Source: Hymenobacter siberiensis
GTDB lineage: Bacteria > Bacteroidota > Bacteroidia > Cytophagales > Hymenobacteraceae
Length of the DNA stretch: 64,000 nucleotides
Assembly (NCBI RefSeq): GCF_018967845.1
Contig: NZ_JAHLZZ010000001.1
Coordinates: 1,116,001-1,180,000 of the forward strand
Direction: 5' to 3'
The notes beneath the pieces were generated by a model. It saw only the letters and a program-made list of their open reading frames with translations, did no database searches and had not been told where the DNA came from. Of the stretch, positions 37,128 to 47,736 are shown piece after piece. The translations under genes and the position numbers were made by a program. Every line of letters starts with the position of its first letter. The stretch's first letter is position 1.

Positions 37128-39365
37128 ATGAGATGGATTCTTACGGTGTTGATTTTCTGGGTGATGTGTGGGCCGGCGGTTGGCCGGCAGCACTACTGGG
37201 AGGCCGATTATGATTCGCTGACCCGTGCCTTGCCGCAACAGGCTTCTGACATGGCCCGCCTGCGGGTGGTGCAGCACCTGATAGACCTGCACCCCACCAA
37301 CGTACAGGCCCTGCCGCTGCTCGACCAGCTGCTGCGTCTGAACCAGAAACTGCAGCTGCTGGAGGCGGCCCCTTACCGGCACCTGCGGAACGGCCTGGTG
37401 CTGTGGCAGCAAGGTGGCGCCGATGCGGCCGCCCTGGATACCATGAAGGTAGCCGTGACGGAATTCGACCGCCTGGGCCGGCCCATTCCGTGGCTGCTGA
37501 TTGATTTGGTGACGCTCTACAACCGGCTGAGCCGCATGGATTCCCGCCAGCGCTACTACGAGAAAAAGCTGGCCTACTACCGGGTGCACAACGCCACCGA
37601 GAACATCGCCGCCTGCTACGTGTCGCAGGGCGGCTACTACCGGCGCATGGGCGACTACAATCGCACCCTAAACAGCGTGCTGCGCGCCGCCGACCTGGTG
37701 CGCACCTACGACCGGCTGCTCTACGTGCGTGAGCTGCTGGTGACCGGGGCCGTGTACGCCGACTGGGGCAACCGCGCCAAGGCCGTGCAGTACCTGGGCC
37801 AGGCCCTGCGCCTGCCGGAGTTTCGGCGCATCCAGGGCCTGGAGCGGGTATTTACCTTTCTGGCGCTGTCGCGCCTCTACGCCGAGGGCAACCACCCCAA
37901 TACCGCCCTGCGCATGGTGGATTCGGTGCTGGCCACCCACAGCGGCGATGCCGCCGAGCGCAAGCTCAGCCAGGCCTATGCGCTGGTGCAAAAGGGGCGG
38001 GTGCTGCTGCAAATGCAGCGGGTAGCGTCGGCGGGCCAGCTCCTGCAGCAGGCGCAGCAGCTCGACGATTCGCTGCACATCCCCATGTCGGGCAGGCCCG
38101 GCGAGTTTGAGCTGGATGCCGCCTGGGCTCGGTATTACACGGCCCGGCACGACGATGCCCGCGCCGAAAAGCACTGGCTACAGGCTTATCGCAAGGCCAC
38201 GGCCGGCCGCGTTGAGCGCCTGCGGCCCGAATACCTGAAGCAGCTCATTGCCTTCTACGACGACCGCAACCGGCCGGCCGAGGCGCAGCGCTACTCCCAC
38301 GCCTACATCGCCCTCACCGATACCCTCAATGCGGCCCAGAACACTTTTCATGTGGCGCAGTACGAAAGCGAGCGGCTGGAGCAAACCCAGAACGCCCGAA
38401 TTACCAGCCTGAAACAGGACCAGGCGGTGCAGGCCATGCGCCTGCGCCTGGGCCAGTGGCTGCTGCTGGGCGCCCTGCTCACGGTGCTGCTGGTGTCGGC
38501 CCTGGGCGTGTTTATCTATCGCCAGCTGCAGGTGAACCGGCGCACCCTGGACCAGCTGCGCCAAACGCAGAGCCAGCTGGTGCAGGCCGAGAAAATGGCT
38601 TTCCTGGGCGAGCTCACGGCCGGCATTGCCCACGAGCTGCAAAACCCGCTCAACTTCATGAAAAACTTCGCCGAAGTCAGCACCGACCTCGTCGACGGCA
38701 TGAACCCGCAGCACAATGGCCACGTGCCGGTGCTGGAAACCGAGATTCTGGCCGGCCTGAAGCAAAACCTCCAGCAAATCAGCCAGCACGGGCAGCGGGC
38801 ATCGTCCATTATTAAGGACATGCTGGAGCACTCGCGCTCCGGCACCGGCGAGTGCGTGCCCGGCGACCTAAACGCGCTGGCCGCCGATTCGCTGGCGCTG
38901 GCTTACCAGGGCCTGCGCACCACCGACAAAGACTTTTACGCCACCCTGAGCAAGGAGCTCGACCCCAGCCTGGAGCAGGTAGTGATGGTGACGCAGGATA
39001 TGGGCCGCGTGCTGCTGAACCTGTGCACCAACGCCCTGCACGCCGTGCGCCAGCGCCAGCGCGACCTGGCGCAGCCGGGAGCCGGCGGGCCGGCCAACTA
39101 CCAGCCCACCGTGACGGTGCGCACCCGCCGCGCTGCCGGTAGCCCGGTGGTGGAAATCCTGATTTCTGACAACGGCACGGGAATGTCGGAGCAGGTGCGG
39201 GAAAAAATCTTCCAGCCCTTCTTCACCACCAAGCCGCCCGGCGAGGGCACCGGCCTGGGCTTGTCGCTGAGCTACGACATCGTGACCAAGGGCCACGGCG
39301 GTACCCTCACCGTAGAAACCCGCGAGGGCGAAGGCACCGAATTCCTCATCACCCTGCCCGCCTGA
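37128..39365 (+). CDS. TPR-sensor histidine kinase, first of seven
   Basis: The 745-residue protein has a signal peptide (1-20), a periplasmic helical sensor (about 22-435, TPR-like, built on repeated [14 protein letters not shown] helices), one membrane helix near 443-465 ([21 protein letters not shown]), a coiled-coil linker and a kinase core. The phospho-acceptor is His502 in [13 protein letters not shown]; the N-box, DNGTGMSE and [19 protein letters not shown] complete the ATPase. The signal is unknown. I chose ATG 37128 as it gives a normal signal peptide. The gene is followed by the next kinase after 3 bases, so they are co-transcribed. No receiver domain is attached. Confidence 0.93.
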   Translation: MRWILTVLIFWVMCGPAVGRQHYWEADYDSLTRALPQQASDMARLRVVQHLIDLHPTNVQALPLLDQLLRLNQKLQLLEAAPYRHLRNGLVLWQQGGADAAALDTMKVAVTEFDRLGRPIPWLLIDLVTLYNRLSRMDSRQRYYEKKLAYYRVHNATENIAACYVSQGGYYRRMGDYNRTLNSVLRAADLVRTYDRLLYVRELLVTGAVYADWGNRAKAVQYLGQALRLPEFRRIQGLERVFTFLALSRLYAEGNHPNTALRMVDSVLATHSGDAAERKLSQAYALVQKGRVLLQMQRVASAGQLLQQAQQLDDSLHIPMSGRPGEFELDAAWARYYTARHDDARAEKHWLQAYRKATAGRVERLRPEYLKQLIAFYDDRNRPAEAQRYSHAYIALTDTLNAAQNTFHVAQYESERLEQTQNARITSLKQDQAVQAMRLRLGQWLLLGALLTVLLVSALGVFIYRQLQVNRRTLDQLRQTQSQLVQAEKMAFLGELTAGIAHELQNPLNFMKNFAEVSTDLVDGMNPQHNGHVPVLETEILAGLKQNLQQISQHGQRASSIIKDMLEHSRSGTGECVPGDLNALAADSLALAYQGLRTTDKDFYATLSKELDPSLEQVVMVTQDMGRVLLNLCTNALHAVRQRQRDLAQPGAGGPANYQPTVTVRTRRAAGSPVVEILISDNGTGMSEQVREKIFQPFFTTKPPGEGTGLGLSLSYDIVTKGHGGTLTVETREGEGTEFLITLPA

Positions 39366-39368
39366 GCT

Positions 39369-41552
39369 GTGGAGAAGCCAGCCAACCAGACGGGCCGCCG
39401 CGCCACCACCAGCTGGGCCATGGGCCTGCGCCGCGCGGCGCTGGATTGGGGCCTGCGCGCGGCCGTGGCCATTGGCGTGCTGCTGAGCACCCCCCCTTCT
39501 GTGCACGCCCAAAACCCCGCCACCGACCGCCTCCGGGCCAAGGTGCAGGCTAATATCCAACCCGATGCCTCTCGCGTCAACAGCCTCAACGCCCTGGCCC
39601 TGGAGCTGCGCAACAACGCACCCGACGAGTCGGCCAGCCTGTTTGAGGAGGCGCGCCAGCTGGCGCAGCTGCTGGGCTACACCGCCGGCGCGGCCGAGGC
39701 CGAGCTGGGCCTTGGGTTTTACCACCGCCACCGCAGCGAGTTCCCTTTGGCCGAGAGCTTTTCGGAGCAGGCCCGGCGCGATTTTGAGCGGGTGGGCGAC
39801 CGCATCGGGCAAACCCGCAGCCTCTACAACCAGTCGAACGTGTACTCGGAACAGGGCCTGTACGCCAAATCCTTGCAGGCCAACCTGCGTGGCCTGGCCC
39901 TGGCCGAGGCAGTCCACAGTCCCAAATGGCTGGCCTTTCTCAACACCCAGTTGGGCATTACCAGTACCTATCTGAGCGAGTACGAGAATGCCCGGCGCTA
40001 CCTCATGCAGGGCCTGCGCTGGGCCCGGCGCTCGGGCGACCAGCCCGGCATCGGCCATGCCTATTCCGGGCTGGGCAACCTCTACCGCACCCAGGGACAG
40101 TGGGCCACCGCCCAGTACAACTACGAGCAGGATGCCAAGATATTCCGGCAGCTGAAGGACGAGGGCGGGCTGTTGTTCGAGGGAATTAACGTTGCTGATA
40201 TGGAAGAGCGGCAGGGCCATTACCCCGAAGCGTTTGCCAACGCCCGCCGCAGCTTGCGGCTCGCCCTGCGCCTGCGCGCCGTGGGCGAAGTGCCCCGGGC
40301 AGAGCTGGTGCTGGCCCGTACTTTTCTACACATCGGCCGCCCGGATAGCGCCATTTTTTACGCCCTGCGCACCTTGCAGGCCACGCGCCGCAGTGGGGCC
40401 CGGCAATATAGCCGCGACGCCAGCCAGATACTGGCGCAGGCCTCGGCCCGGCGCGGTAATTTTGCGGCCGCCTACCGCTACGAAAAGTTGTTTGGCGCCT
40501 ATCGCGACACCCTCAACAGCAGCGACCTGCAGCGCCAGGCCGCCGTGCTGGAATACCGCGCCGAGCTGGCCAAGAAGCAAGCCCAGATTGGCCGGCTCAC
40601 TAGCAACAGCTGGCTCATTCAATCCCAGAACCGCCAGCAGGGCTGGCTGCTGCTGGCCGCCCTGCTGGGCCTGGGGGCCGTGGGCACCCTAAGCGCCGTG
40701 CTCTGGCGCAACAATCGCGAAAAGCAGCGGGCCTACGCCCTGCTCAAGCACCAGCAGGACGAGCTGCACGCCGCCCAGAGCCAGCTGGTAGCGGCCGAGA
40801 AATGGGCTTTTGTGGGCGAGCTTTCGGCCGGCATTGCCCACGAGCTGCAGAACCCGTTGGCGTTCATGAAAAACTTTGCCGATGTGAGCGTGGGCCTGCT
40901 CGACCACAGCCCCGCCGCGCAGCCCGCCGGCCTGGAACAGGAAATTATGGCTGGCCTGAAGCAGAACCTGCTCAAAATCAGCCAGCAGGGCCAGCGGGCT
41001 TCCGCCATCATCACCGATATGCTGGCTCATGCCCGCACCGGCGCGGGGCCGCGCGTGCCCACCGAGCTCAATGCCCTGGTGGCCGAGGCGCTGGCGCTGG
41101 CCTACCAGGGCCTGCGCGTGCAGGACGCCACCTTCCATGCCACGCTGGTGCAGGACTTTACCCCCAATCTGGGGCTGGTAGCCGTGGTGCCCTCCGACCT
41201 CACCCGCGTGCTGGTAAACCTGTGCACCAATGCCCTGCACGCCGTGCGCCAGCAGGCCGAAGCAGCCGAAGTGGCCTACCAGCCCACCGTGACGGTGGGG
41301 ACGCGCCAGACCGCCGCCGGCACCGTCGAAATTACCGTGCATGACAACGGTACGGGAATGCCGGCGCAGGTGCGGGAAAAAATCTTTCAGCCCTTCTTCA
41401 CCACCAAGCCGATGGGCGAGGGCACAGGCCTGGGCCTGTCGCTCAGCCACGAGATTGTGACCAAGGGCCACGGCGGCACCCTGGCCGTGGAAAGCGAAGA
41501 GGGCAAAGGCACCGAATTCATCATCAGTCTGCCAACTGGCGGCAAAGCTTAA
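39369..41552 (+). CDS. TPR-sensor histidine kinase, second of seven
   Basis: The 727-residue protein resembles its neighbour: signal peptide, TPR region (about 50-400, with IGHAYSGLGNLYRTQGQWAT), membrane helix near 420-440, then the kinase core with His491 in [13 protein letters not shown]. Note Ala-Phe where the other six have Asn-Phe. The ATPase has DNGTGMPA and [22 protein letters not shown] 39369 starts 3 bases after the previous stop; ATG 39420, eighteenth codon, would give a cleaner signal peptide. A gap of 138 bases follows, with a CAACTTTG word that may be a promoter for the next genes. Confidence 0.92.
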   Translation: MEKPANQTGRRATTSWAMGLRRAALDWGLRAAVAIGVLLSTPPSVHAQNPATDRLRAKVQANIQPDASRVNSLNALALELRNNAPDESASLFEEARQLAQLLGYTAGAAEAELGLGFYHRHRSEFPLAESFSEQARRDFERVGDRIGQTRSLYNQSNVYSEQGLYAKSLQANLRGLALAEAVHSPKWLAFLNTQLGITSTYLSEYENARRYLMQGLRWARRSGDQPGIGHAYSGLGNLYRTQGQWATAQYNYEQDAKIFRQLKDEGGLLFEGINVADMEERQGHYPEAFANARRSLRLALRLRAVGEVPRAELVLARTFLHIGRPDSAIFYALRTLQATRRSGARQYSRDASQILAQASARRGNFAAAYRYEKLFGAYRDTLNSSDLQRQAAVLEYRAELAKKQAQIGRLTSNSWLIQSQNRQQGWLLLAALLGLGAVGTLSAVLWRNNREKQRAYALLKHQQDELHAAQSQLVAAEKWAFVGELSAGIAHELQNPLAFMKNFADVSVGLLDHSPAAQPAGLEQEIMAGLKQNLLKISQQGQRASAIITDMLAHARTGAGPRVPTELNALVAEALALAYQGLRVQDATFHATLVQDFTPNLGLVAVVPSDLTRVLVNLCTNALHAVRQQAEAAEVAYQPTVTVGTRQTAAGTVEITVHDNGTGMPAQVREKIFQPFFTTKPMGEGTGLGLSLSHEIVTKGHGGTLAVESEEGKGTEFIISLPTGGKA

Positions 41553-41690
41553 CGGCGGGGGTAGTAGATTTCAGCCGTTTGGGCGGGCCCGAAACCGGGC
41601 CCGGGAAAAATTCAGCCGCACTACCCAACTTTGCGGTGGCCCGCGCGCCGTTTCTCTGCTCTACTTTCTTGCTTCTGCGCTTCTTCCCCT

Positions 41691-43073
41691 ATGGCTCACT
41701 CGGCTGGTTACGGCGACCTTTTTTACCTGGCTCCGATGGCGTATGGCATCATGCGCGGCCTGAGCCGGTTTCTGGACCTGCCGCAGCGGCTGCCCCGCTG
41801 GCACCGGGCGCTGAATTATATCTGGGTGCCGGCGGCGGCGTTTGTGTTCATTTCGGTGGCGCTCAGGCTCAAATCGCCGGTGCTGGGCGATGTGTACTGG
41901 CTGCTGGTATTGTTTGCCCTGCTGGGCGTGCTGCTGGCCGTGCGGCACTACCGCCCGGCGCGTACGCTGCTGTTTGCCACGGCCCCGTTTGTGGTCTACA
42001 AAGTGCTCGAAATCATTATTGAAGATTCCAACGGTAAGATTCCCAAGAGCTTCGATGCCTTCCTTGGTACAACGCAGGGCTTTGTCATCATCTGGCTGAT
42101 TACGTTTGTTTTCATTGCCCGCAGCCAGAAAAAGCAGCTCGAAAAAGAGCGGGTGCTGCGCGAAGAGGAAGAAAAAGCCAAGCGCCTCATCGAAGCTCAG
42201 AACGTGGAGCTGGAGCGCCTGGTGGCCGAGCGCACCGCCGCCCTCACGCAGCAGGCCCAGGAGCTGAGCGGGGCCCTCGTGGAGCTGCGCACCACGCAGG
42301 CCCAGCTCATTCAGGCCGAGAAAATGGCGAGCCTGGGGGAGCTCACGGCGGGCATTGCCCACGAGATTCAGAACCCGTTGAATTTCGTCAACAACTTTGC
42401 CGAGGTCAGCGCCGAGCTGGTGGAGGAGCTGGAAGAAGAGCAAACCCGCTCCGTACGCGACCTGGAGCTGGAAGCCGAGCTGCTGGGCGACCTCAAGCAG
42501 AACCTGGTCAAAATCAACCAGCACGGGCAGCGGGCGGCCGGTATCGTGCGGGGCATGCTCGAGCACAGCCGGGCCAGCACCGGCGAGCGCGCGCCGACCG
42601 ACCTCAACCAGCTCGCCGACGAGTACCTGCGCCTGGCCTACCACGGGCTTCGGGCTAAAGACAAGACGTTCAACGCCACGCTGGAAACCGACTTTGCGCC
42701 GGCCCTGCCCCTGGTCGATGCCGTGAGTGGCGACCTGGGCCGGGTGCTGCTGAACCTGTTCACCAACGCCTTCTACGCCGTGCGCCAGCGCCAGCAGGCG
42801 GGCGAGGCGGGCTACGCGCCCACCGTCGGCGTGGGCACCGCGCGCGCGAACGGCCACGTCGAAATCCGGGTGACGGACAACGGTTCGGGCATGCCGCCCG
42901 AGGTGCAGCAGAAAATCTTCCAGCCTTTTTTCACCACCAAGCCCACGGGCGAGGGCACGGGCCTGGGGCTTTCGCTCAGCCACGATATCGTAGTGCAAGG
43001 CCACGGCGGCACGCTCACCGTCGAGAGCCAGCCCGGCCAGGGCACCACCTTCACCATTTCCTTACCCGCTTAG
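41691..43073 (+). CDS. Membrane-sensor histidine kinase, third of seven
   Basis: The 460-residue protein differs from the other six in its sensor: there is no TPR region but about four membrane helices in the first 150 residues, with a short loop EIIIEDSNGKIPKSFDAF, then a coiled coil (about 153-205) and the kinase core with His224 in AGIAHEIQNPLNF. The ATPase shows NLFTNAFYAVRQR, DNGSGMPPE and [19 protein letters not shown]. The start ATG 41691 begins MAHSAGYGDLFYLAP. The last 576 bases are part of the 776-bp repeat shared with the fifth kinase. The stop codon is 2 bases before the next start. Confidence 0.93.
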   Translation: MAHSAGYGDLFYLAPMAYGIMRGLSRFLDLPQRLPRWHRALNYIWVPAAAFVFISVALRLKSPVLGDVYWLLVLFALLGVLLAVRHYRPARTLLFATAPFVVYKVLEIIIEDSNGKIPKSFDAFLGTTQGFVIIWLITFVFIARSQKKQLEKERVLREEEEKAKRLIEAQNVELERLVAERTAALTQQAQELSGALVELRTTQAQLIQAEKMASLGELTAGIAHEIQNPLNFVNNFAEVSAELVEELEEEQTRSVRDLELEAELLGDLKQNLVKINQHGQRAAGIVRGMLEHSRASTGERAPTDLNQLADEYLRLAYHGLRAKDKTFNATLETDFAPALPLVDAVSGDLGRVLLNLFTNAFYAVRQRQQAGEAGYAPTVGVGTARANGHVEIRVTDNGSGMPPEVQQKIFQPFFTTKPTGEGTGLGLSLSHDIVVQGHGGTLTVESQPGQGTTFTISLPA

Positions 43074-43273
43074 CCGTGTCCTCTTTTCCCCCACGCCCGC
43101 CGGCCCGCCGGTGCTGGCTGCCGCTGGTGTTCCTCCTGCTGCTCAGCGGCCCGCTGGCCGCCCAGTCCAGCCGCCGCTACTGGGAGGCCAACCCGGACTC
43201 GCTGCGCCGGGTGCTGGCCACCCAGCACGCCGACACGGCCCGCCTGCGCACGCTGCTGCACCTCTACGATACT
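42498..43273 (+). repeat. 776-bp direct repeat, copy 1
   Basis: Base-for-base identical by eye to 47161-47936. It covers the kinase-core end of the third kinase, the junction, and the first 198 bases of the fourth. Both copies stop at the same point, where a single base differs (GATACTT versus GATACTC). Confidence 0.85.
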
Positions 43274-45472
43274 TCGAGCCTCCTGTTGGTGGGCCTCTTT
43301 AACGTGCCTTTAGGCCCACAATTAGGGGAGTTGGTGCAGCTCACGCGCCGGCAGCAGCGTCCTGATGCCCCCGCCTTCCGCCTGAGCTATGCTGCGGTGC
43401 GGCTCGCCCAGGCGGAGCCCGCGCGCGCCCTCGACAGCATGCGGGCGGCGGTCGAAGTGTTCGACCGCGTGGGGCGGCCCATTCCGTTCGTACTCGCAGC
43501 GGTGGCGTCTTATTTCCGACGGCTCAAGCAGCGGGCGGCGCAAACAGCCTATTTCGAAGCCAAGCTGGTACGGTACCAAGCCCGCGGTGCCCGGGAAAAC
43601 ACTTCCCGCAGCTACCATGCGCTGGGCGGCCCTTTCTTGGAACAGGGAGATTACAACCGGGCCATCAGCCACTACCTGCGCGCGGCGGACTTGGCCGTCA
43701 CCTACGACCGGTGGTTTCAAGAAAGTGAGTTGAAAGTGGTCGGCTACTGCTACGCCGAATGGGGCAACTCGGCCAAGGCCCTGTACTATCTGCGCAAGTC
43801 GCTGGCTGCACACCGCTCCTTGCTGGCTGCACACCCCTCCCGGTACGACCGGCTCACCTCCTCCCTGGCGTTCACTTACCGGGGCATGGCCCAGGCCTAT
43901 CGCCAGTTGCACGACTACCCCGCTGCCCTGCGCTACGCCCGGCTCTCGGGGGCGAATAGCCCCGCTGACACCCTCCGCGACATGGCCAGTTTCGTGCTTC
44001 CGATGCGCGCCTATGGGCTGGTGGCCGAAAGCGCGGTGCTGCTCGACATAGGCCGCGTAGCCGAGGCCAGACCCCTGCTGGTGCGGGCGCAGCACTTGGC
44101 CGATTCGCTCAAGATGGGCCTCTTTTCCTCCAACGGCTACTTTGAGCTCGATGCCACCTGGGCGCGCTACTACGTCGCCCGTAACGAGCCGGTCCGCGCC
44201 GAAACCGATTGGCTCACGGCCTACCGCAAGGCCCGCGAAGCCAAGCTGGTGCCCCTGCGGCTGTCCTACCTGCGCGCGCTGGCCGACTTCTACGCCCAGC
44301 GTGGGCAAACCGAACCCGCCGGCCGTTACGCCCGCCTCGGCTTGGCCCTGAGCGACTCGCTCAGCACCCAGCAAGGCGCCTTTCACGTGGCCGGCTACGA
44401 AGCCGAGCGTGCCGAGCAGGCCCAGCAGCAGCGCATCGCCGCCTTGCGCTTGGCCCAGGTGCAGGACGCCGCCCGCGCCCGCCGCCAGCGCCTGCTGCTG
44501 GGGGCCACGCTGGCGGTGCTGGCGTTGCTGGCGGGCCTGGGCTTCGTCCTCTGGCGCGCCAACCGCCAAAAGCAGTTCGCCAACGAGCAGCTCAACGAGC
44601 TCAACGCGGCCGTCACCCATCAGAAACAAGGCCTGCAGACCCAGCGCGACCAGCTCGACGCCTCCCTGACGGAGCTGCGCACCACGCAGGCCCAGCTCAT
44701 TCAGAAAGAGAAGATGGCGAGTTTGGGCGAGCTCACGGCGGGCATCGCCCACGAGATTCAGAACCCGTTGAACTTCGTCAACAACTTCTCGGAGGTGAGC
44801 ACGGAGCTGTGCCAGGAGGCGCAGGCGCTGCTGGCCACGGAGGAGTGGACGCCCGCGGACAAGGCCGAACTGACCGACTTACTCACCGACCTGGGGCAGA
44901 ACCAGGCGAAAATCACCCAGCACGGCCAGCGGGCGGCCAGCATCGTCAAGGGCATGTTGGAGCACTCCAGTTCCGCCGCTGGCGAGCGCGAGCCCACCGA
45001 CTTGAACCGCCTCTGCGACGAGTACCTGCGCCTGGCCTACCAGGGCCTGCGGGCCAAGGACAAATCCTTCAACGCTGCCCTCAGCACCGACTTCTTGGCC
45101 GACTTGCCGCGGGTCACGCTAGTGGGCGCCGACGTGGGGCGAGTGTTGCTGAACCTGTTCACCAACGCCTTTTACGCCGTGCGCCAGCGCCAGCAGCAGG
45201 GCGAGCCTGGCTACCAGCCCCAGGTCGGCGTGCGCACCGTGCTGCTCAATCAGCAGGTCCAGATTCAGGTGACGGATAACGGCACGGGCATGAGCGAAGC
45301 CATCCAAAGCAAGATTTTCCAGCCTTTTTTCACCACCAAGCCCACGGGCGAGGGCACGGGCCTGGGGCTTTCGCTCAGCCACGATATCGTAGTGCAAGGC
45401 CACGGCGGCAGCCTCACCGTCGAGAGCCAGCCCGGCCAGGGCACCACCTTCACCATTTCCTTACCCGCTTAG
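43076..45472 (+). CDS. TPR-sensor histidine kinase, fourth of seven
   Basis: The 798-residue protein has a signal peptide (MSSFPPRPPARRCW, then LVFLLLLSGPLAAQ), a long helical sensor (about 30-470), membrane helix near 478-500 (LLLGATLAVLALLAGLGFVLW), a coiled coil and the kinase core with His559 in AGIAHEIQNPLNF. The start is GTG at 43076, two bases after the previous stop. Sensor residues 1-215 and 330-545 are nearly identical to those of the sixth kinase, while the part between is diverged. In the core, FSEVSTELCQEAQALLATEEW is unlike the other members, so the dimer helix was exchanged or diverged separately. Confidence 0.92.
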   Translation: MSSFPPRPPARRCWLPLVFLLLLSGPLAAQSSRRYWEANPDSLRRVLATQHADTARLRTLLHLYDTSSLLLVGLFNVPLGPQLGELVQLTRRQQRPDAPAFRLSYAAVRLAQAEPARALDSMRAAVEVFDRVGRPIPFVLAAVASYFRRLKQRAAQTAYFEAKLVRYQARGARENTSRSYHALGGPFLEQGDYNRAISHYLRAADLAVTYDRWFQESELKVVGYCYAEWGNSAKALYYLRKSLAAHRSLLAAHPSRYDRLTSSLAFTYRGMAQAYRQLHDYPAALRYARLSGANSPADTLRDMASFVLPMRAYGLVAESAVLLDIGRVAEARPLLVRAQHLADSLKMGLFSSNGYFELDATWARYYVARNEPVRAETDWLTAYRKAREAKLVPLRLSYLRALADFYAQRGQTEPAGRYARLGLALSDSLSTQQGAFHVAGYEAERAEQAQQQRIAALRLAQVQDAARARRQRLLLGATLAVLALLAGLGFVLWRANRQKQFANEQLNELNAAVTHQKQGLQTQRDQLDASLTELRTTQAQLIQKEKMASLGELTAGIAHEIQNPLNFVNNFSEVSTELCQEAQALLATEEWTPADKAELTDLLTDLGQNQAKITQHGQRAASIVKGMLEHSSSAAGEREPTDLNRLCDEYLRLAYQGLRAKDKSFNAALSTDFLADLPRVTLVGADVGRVLLNLFTNAFYAVRQRQQQGEPGYQPQVGVRTVLLNQQVQIQVTDNGTGMSEAIQSKIFQPFFTTKPTGEGTGLGLSLSHDIVVQGHGGSLTVESQPGQGTTFTISLPA

Positions 45473-45620
45473 CCGTGTCCTCTTTTCCCCCACGCCCGCC
45501 GGCCCGCCGGTGCTGGCTGCCGCTGGTGTTCCTCCTGCTGCTCAGCGGCCCGCTGGCCGCCCAGTCCAGCCGCCGCTACTGGGAGGCCGACCCGGACTCG
45601 CTGCGCCGGGTGCTGGCCAC
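45317..45620 (+). repeat. Partial third copy of the repeat at the fourth/fifth kinase junction
   Basis: This 300-base block matches the middle of the 776-bp repeat with a few substitutions (for example GGCAGCCTC instead of GGCACGCTC, and GGCCGACCC instead of GGCCAACCC), and includes the same TAG-CC-GTG junction. It diverges at both ends. Confidence 0.75.
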
Positions 45621-47736
45621 CCAACGCACCGATACGGCCCGCCTGCGCACGCTGATGCATTTGGTGGATACTGGAGAGGGTAATATCGCTCACCTCGCCG
45701 AGTTGAGCGCCTTATCGGGCCGCCTGCACCGGCCCGAGCACCGGGCCTACCGCCTGCTGCTGCACGGCAAACAGCTCGCTGCACGCCGAGCGGTTGTTCC
45801 CGCCCTCGATAGCCTGCAGGCGGCCATTGCCGCGCTCGACCGCTTGCACCGGCCGGTGCCGTGGCAGCTGATTTCCATCCGCTTCCTGTTCAACGCCGCG
45901 GGCCAGCCGCAAGCCAAGCGGGCCTATTACGAAAGTCAGCTGGCTACCTACCGCCGGCGGGGCGATGCCGTCAGCATGACGGCCTGCTACCATGGCCTGG
46001 CCGGCTACTACAACTCGCTGGGCAACTACAACCAGGCCATTGGCTATTACCTGCAAGCGGCCGAAGGGTACCGAGCTTTTAGTAGGGGCACTTCCCGCGA
46101 TGAGTTCGCGGCGGCTGGCCAGTTGTATGCCGAGTGGGGCAACCTGGACAAGGCGCTGTATTATCTGCGGCAGTCCCTGGCGGGGCAAGGCAACCCGGAC
46201 GATAGCTACCGGAACCTGCAGATGGCCGCGGTGCAGCTGCAAGTGCATAATTATCCGGCCGCGCTGCACGCCATCGACCGGGCCCTGGCGGCCGCAGCCC
46301 GTGATACCACCAACGATGCTACGTTAAAACCCATTGCACTGGTGCTAAAAAGCGCGGTGCTGCTGGCGCAGCGGCGCCCGCGCGAAGCCGGACCGCTGCT
46401 GCGCACGGCCCAGTACCTGGCCGACTCGCTCCAGTTGCCTTTCCGCAGCGGCTACGGCACTTTGGAGCTGGAGGCGACTTGGGCGCGGTATTACGAGGCC
46501 CTGGGCGACAACGCCCGCGCCGAAAGCTACTGGCTGGCTGCTTCCCGCACGGTCCGGCAGGGCGGTTTCGCCTCGGGGCGCCTGGCCTATCTGCACGAGC
46601 TGGCCCGCTTCTACCAGCAGCACCGCCGGCCGGCCGTGGCGGCCACCTACGCGCTGGCGGCCCTGGGCCTGGCCGACACCCTGCGGGCGGCCGAAGGTGC
46701 CCTGAATGTAACGCGCTACGAAACCGACCAGGCTCAACAAACCCAGCAGGCGCGCATCGCGGGCCTGCGCCTGGCCCAGGTGCAGGACGCGGCCCGGGCG
46801 CGGCGCCAGCGCCTGCTGCTGGGCGCCGCGCTGGCCGTGCTGGCCCTGCTGGCCGGCCTGGGCTTCGTGTTGTGGCGCGGCAATCGCCGCCAGCAGCAAG
46901 CCAACGCGCAGCTGGAAGCCCAGCGCGACGAAACCGCGCAGGCGCTGAAGAATTTGCAGACCACGCAAACCCAGCTCATTCAGGCCGAGAAAATGGCCAG
47001 CCTGGGGGAGCTCACGGCGGGCATTGCCCACGAGATTCAGAACCCGTTGAACTTCGTCAACAACTTTGCCGAGGTCAGCGCCGAGCTGCTAACGGAGCTG
47101 AAAGAAGCCCAGGCCGCAGGCGACTTTGAAGAAGTCATGGCATTGGCTGACGACCTGACCCAGAACCTGGTCAAAATCAACCAGCACGGGCAGCGGGCGG
47201 CCGGTATCGTGCGGGGCATGCTCGAGCACAGCCGGGCCAGCACCGGCGAGCGCGCGCCGACCGACCTCAACCAGCTCGCCGACGAGTACCTGCGCCTGGC
47301 CTACCACGGGCTTCGGGCTAAAGACAAGACGTTCAACGCCACGCTGGAAACCGACTTTGCGCCGGCCCTGCCCCTGGTCGATGCCGTGAGTGGCGACCTG
47401 GGCCGGGTGCTGCTGAACCTGTTCACCAACGCCTTCTACGCCGTGCGCCAGCGCCAGCAGGCGGGCGAGGCGGGCTACGCGCCCACCGTCGGCGTGGGCA
47501 CCGCGCGCGCGAACGGCCACGTCGAAATCCGGGTGACGGACAACGGTTCGGGCATGCCGCCCGAGGTGCAGCAGAAAATCTTCCAGCCTTTTTTCACCAC
47601 CAAGCCCACGGGCGAGGGCACGGGCCTGGGGCTTTCGCTCAGCCACGATATCGTAGTGCAAGGCCACGGCGGCACGCTCACCGTCGAGAGCCAGCCCGGC
47701 CAGGGCACCACCTTCACCATTTCCTTACCCGCTTAG
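45475..47736 (+). CDS. TPR-sensor histidine kinase, fifth of seven
   Basis: The 753-residue protein shares the first 49 residues almost unchanged with its neighbours, then has a distinct sensor (about 60-430, with QAIGYYLQAAEGYRAFSRG). A membrane helix near 438-460 leads to a coiled coil and the kinase core with His519 in AGIAHEIQNPLNF. Its C-terminal 192 residues are encoded by the 776-bp repeat and are identical to those of the third kinase. Start is GTG 45475, stop TAG two bases before the next GTG. Confidence 0.92.
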   Translation: MSSFPPRPPARRCWLPLVFLLLLSGPLAAQSSRRYWEADPDSLRRVLATQRTDTARLRTLMHLVDTGEGNIAHLAELSALSGRLHRPEHRAYRLLLHGKQLAARRAVVPALDSLQAAIAALDRLHRPVPWQLISIRFLFNAAGQPQAKRAYYESQLATYRRRGDAVSMTACYHGLAGYYNSLGNYNQAIGYYLQAAEGYRAFSRGTSRDEFAAAGQLYAEWGNLDKALYYLRQSLAGQGNPDDSYRNLQMAAVQLQVHNYPAALHAIDRALAAAARDTTNDATLKPIALVLKSAVLLAQRRPREAGPLLRTAQYLADSLQLPFRSGYGTLELEATWARYYEALGDNARAESYWLAASRTVRQGGFASGRLAYLHELARFYQQHRRPAVAATYALAALGLADTLRAAEGALNVTRYETDQAQQTQQARIAGLRLAQVQDAARARRQRLLLGAALAVLALLAGLGFVLWRGNRRQQQANAQLEAQRDETAQALKNLQTTQTQLIQAEKMASLGELTAGIAHEIQNPLNFVNNFAEVSAELLTELKEAQAAGDFEEVMALADDLTQNLVKINQHGQRAAGIVRGMLEHSRASTGERAPTDLNQLADEYLRLAYHGLRAKDKTFNATLETDFAPALPLVDAVSGDLGRVLLNLFTNAFYAVRQRQQAGEAGYAPTVGVGTARANGHVEIRVTDNGSGMPPEVQQKIFQPFFTTKPTGEGTGLGLSLSHDIVVQGHGGTLTVESQPGQGTTFTISLPA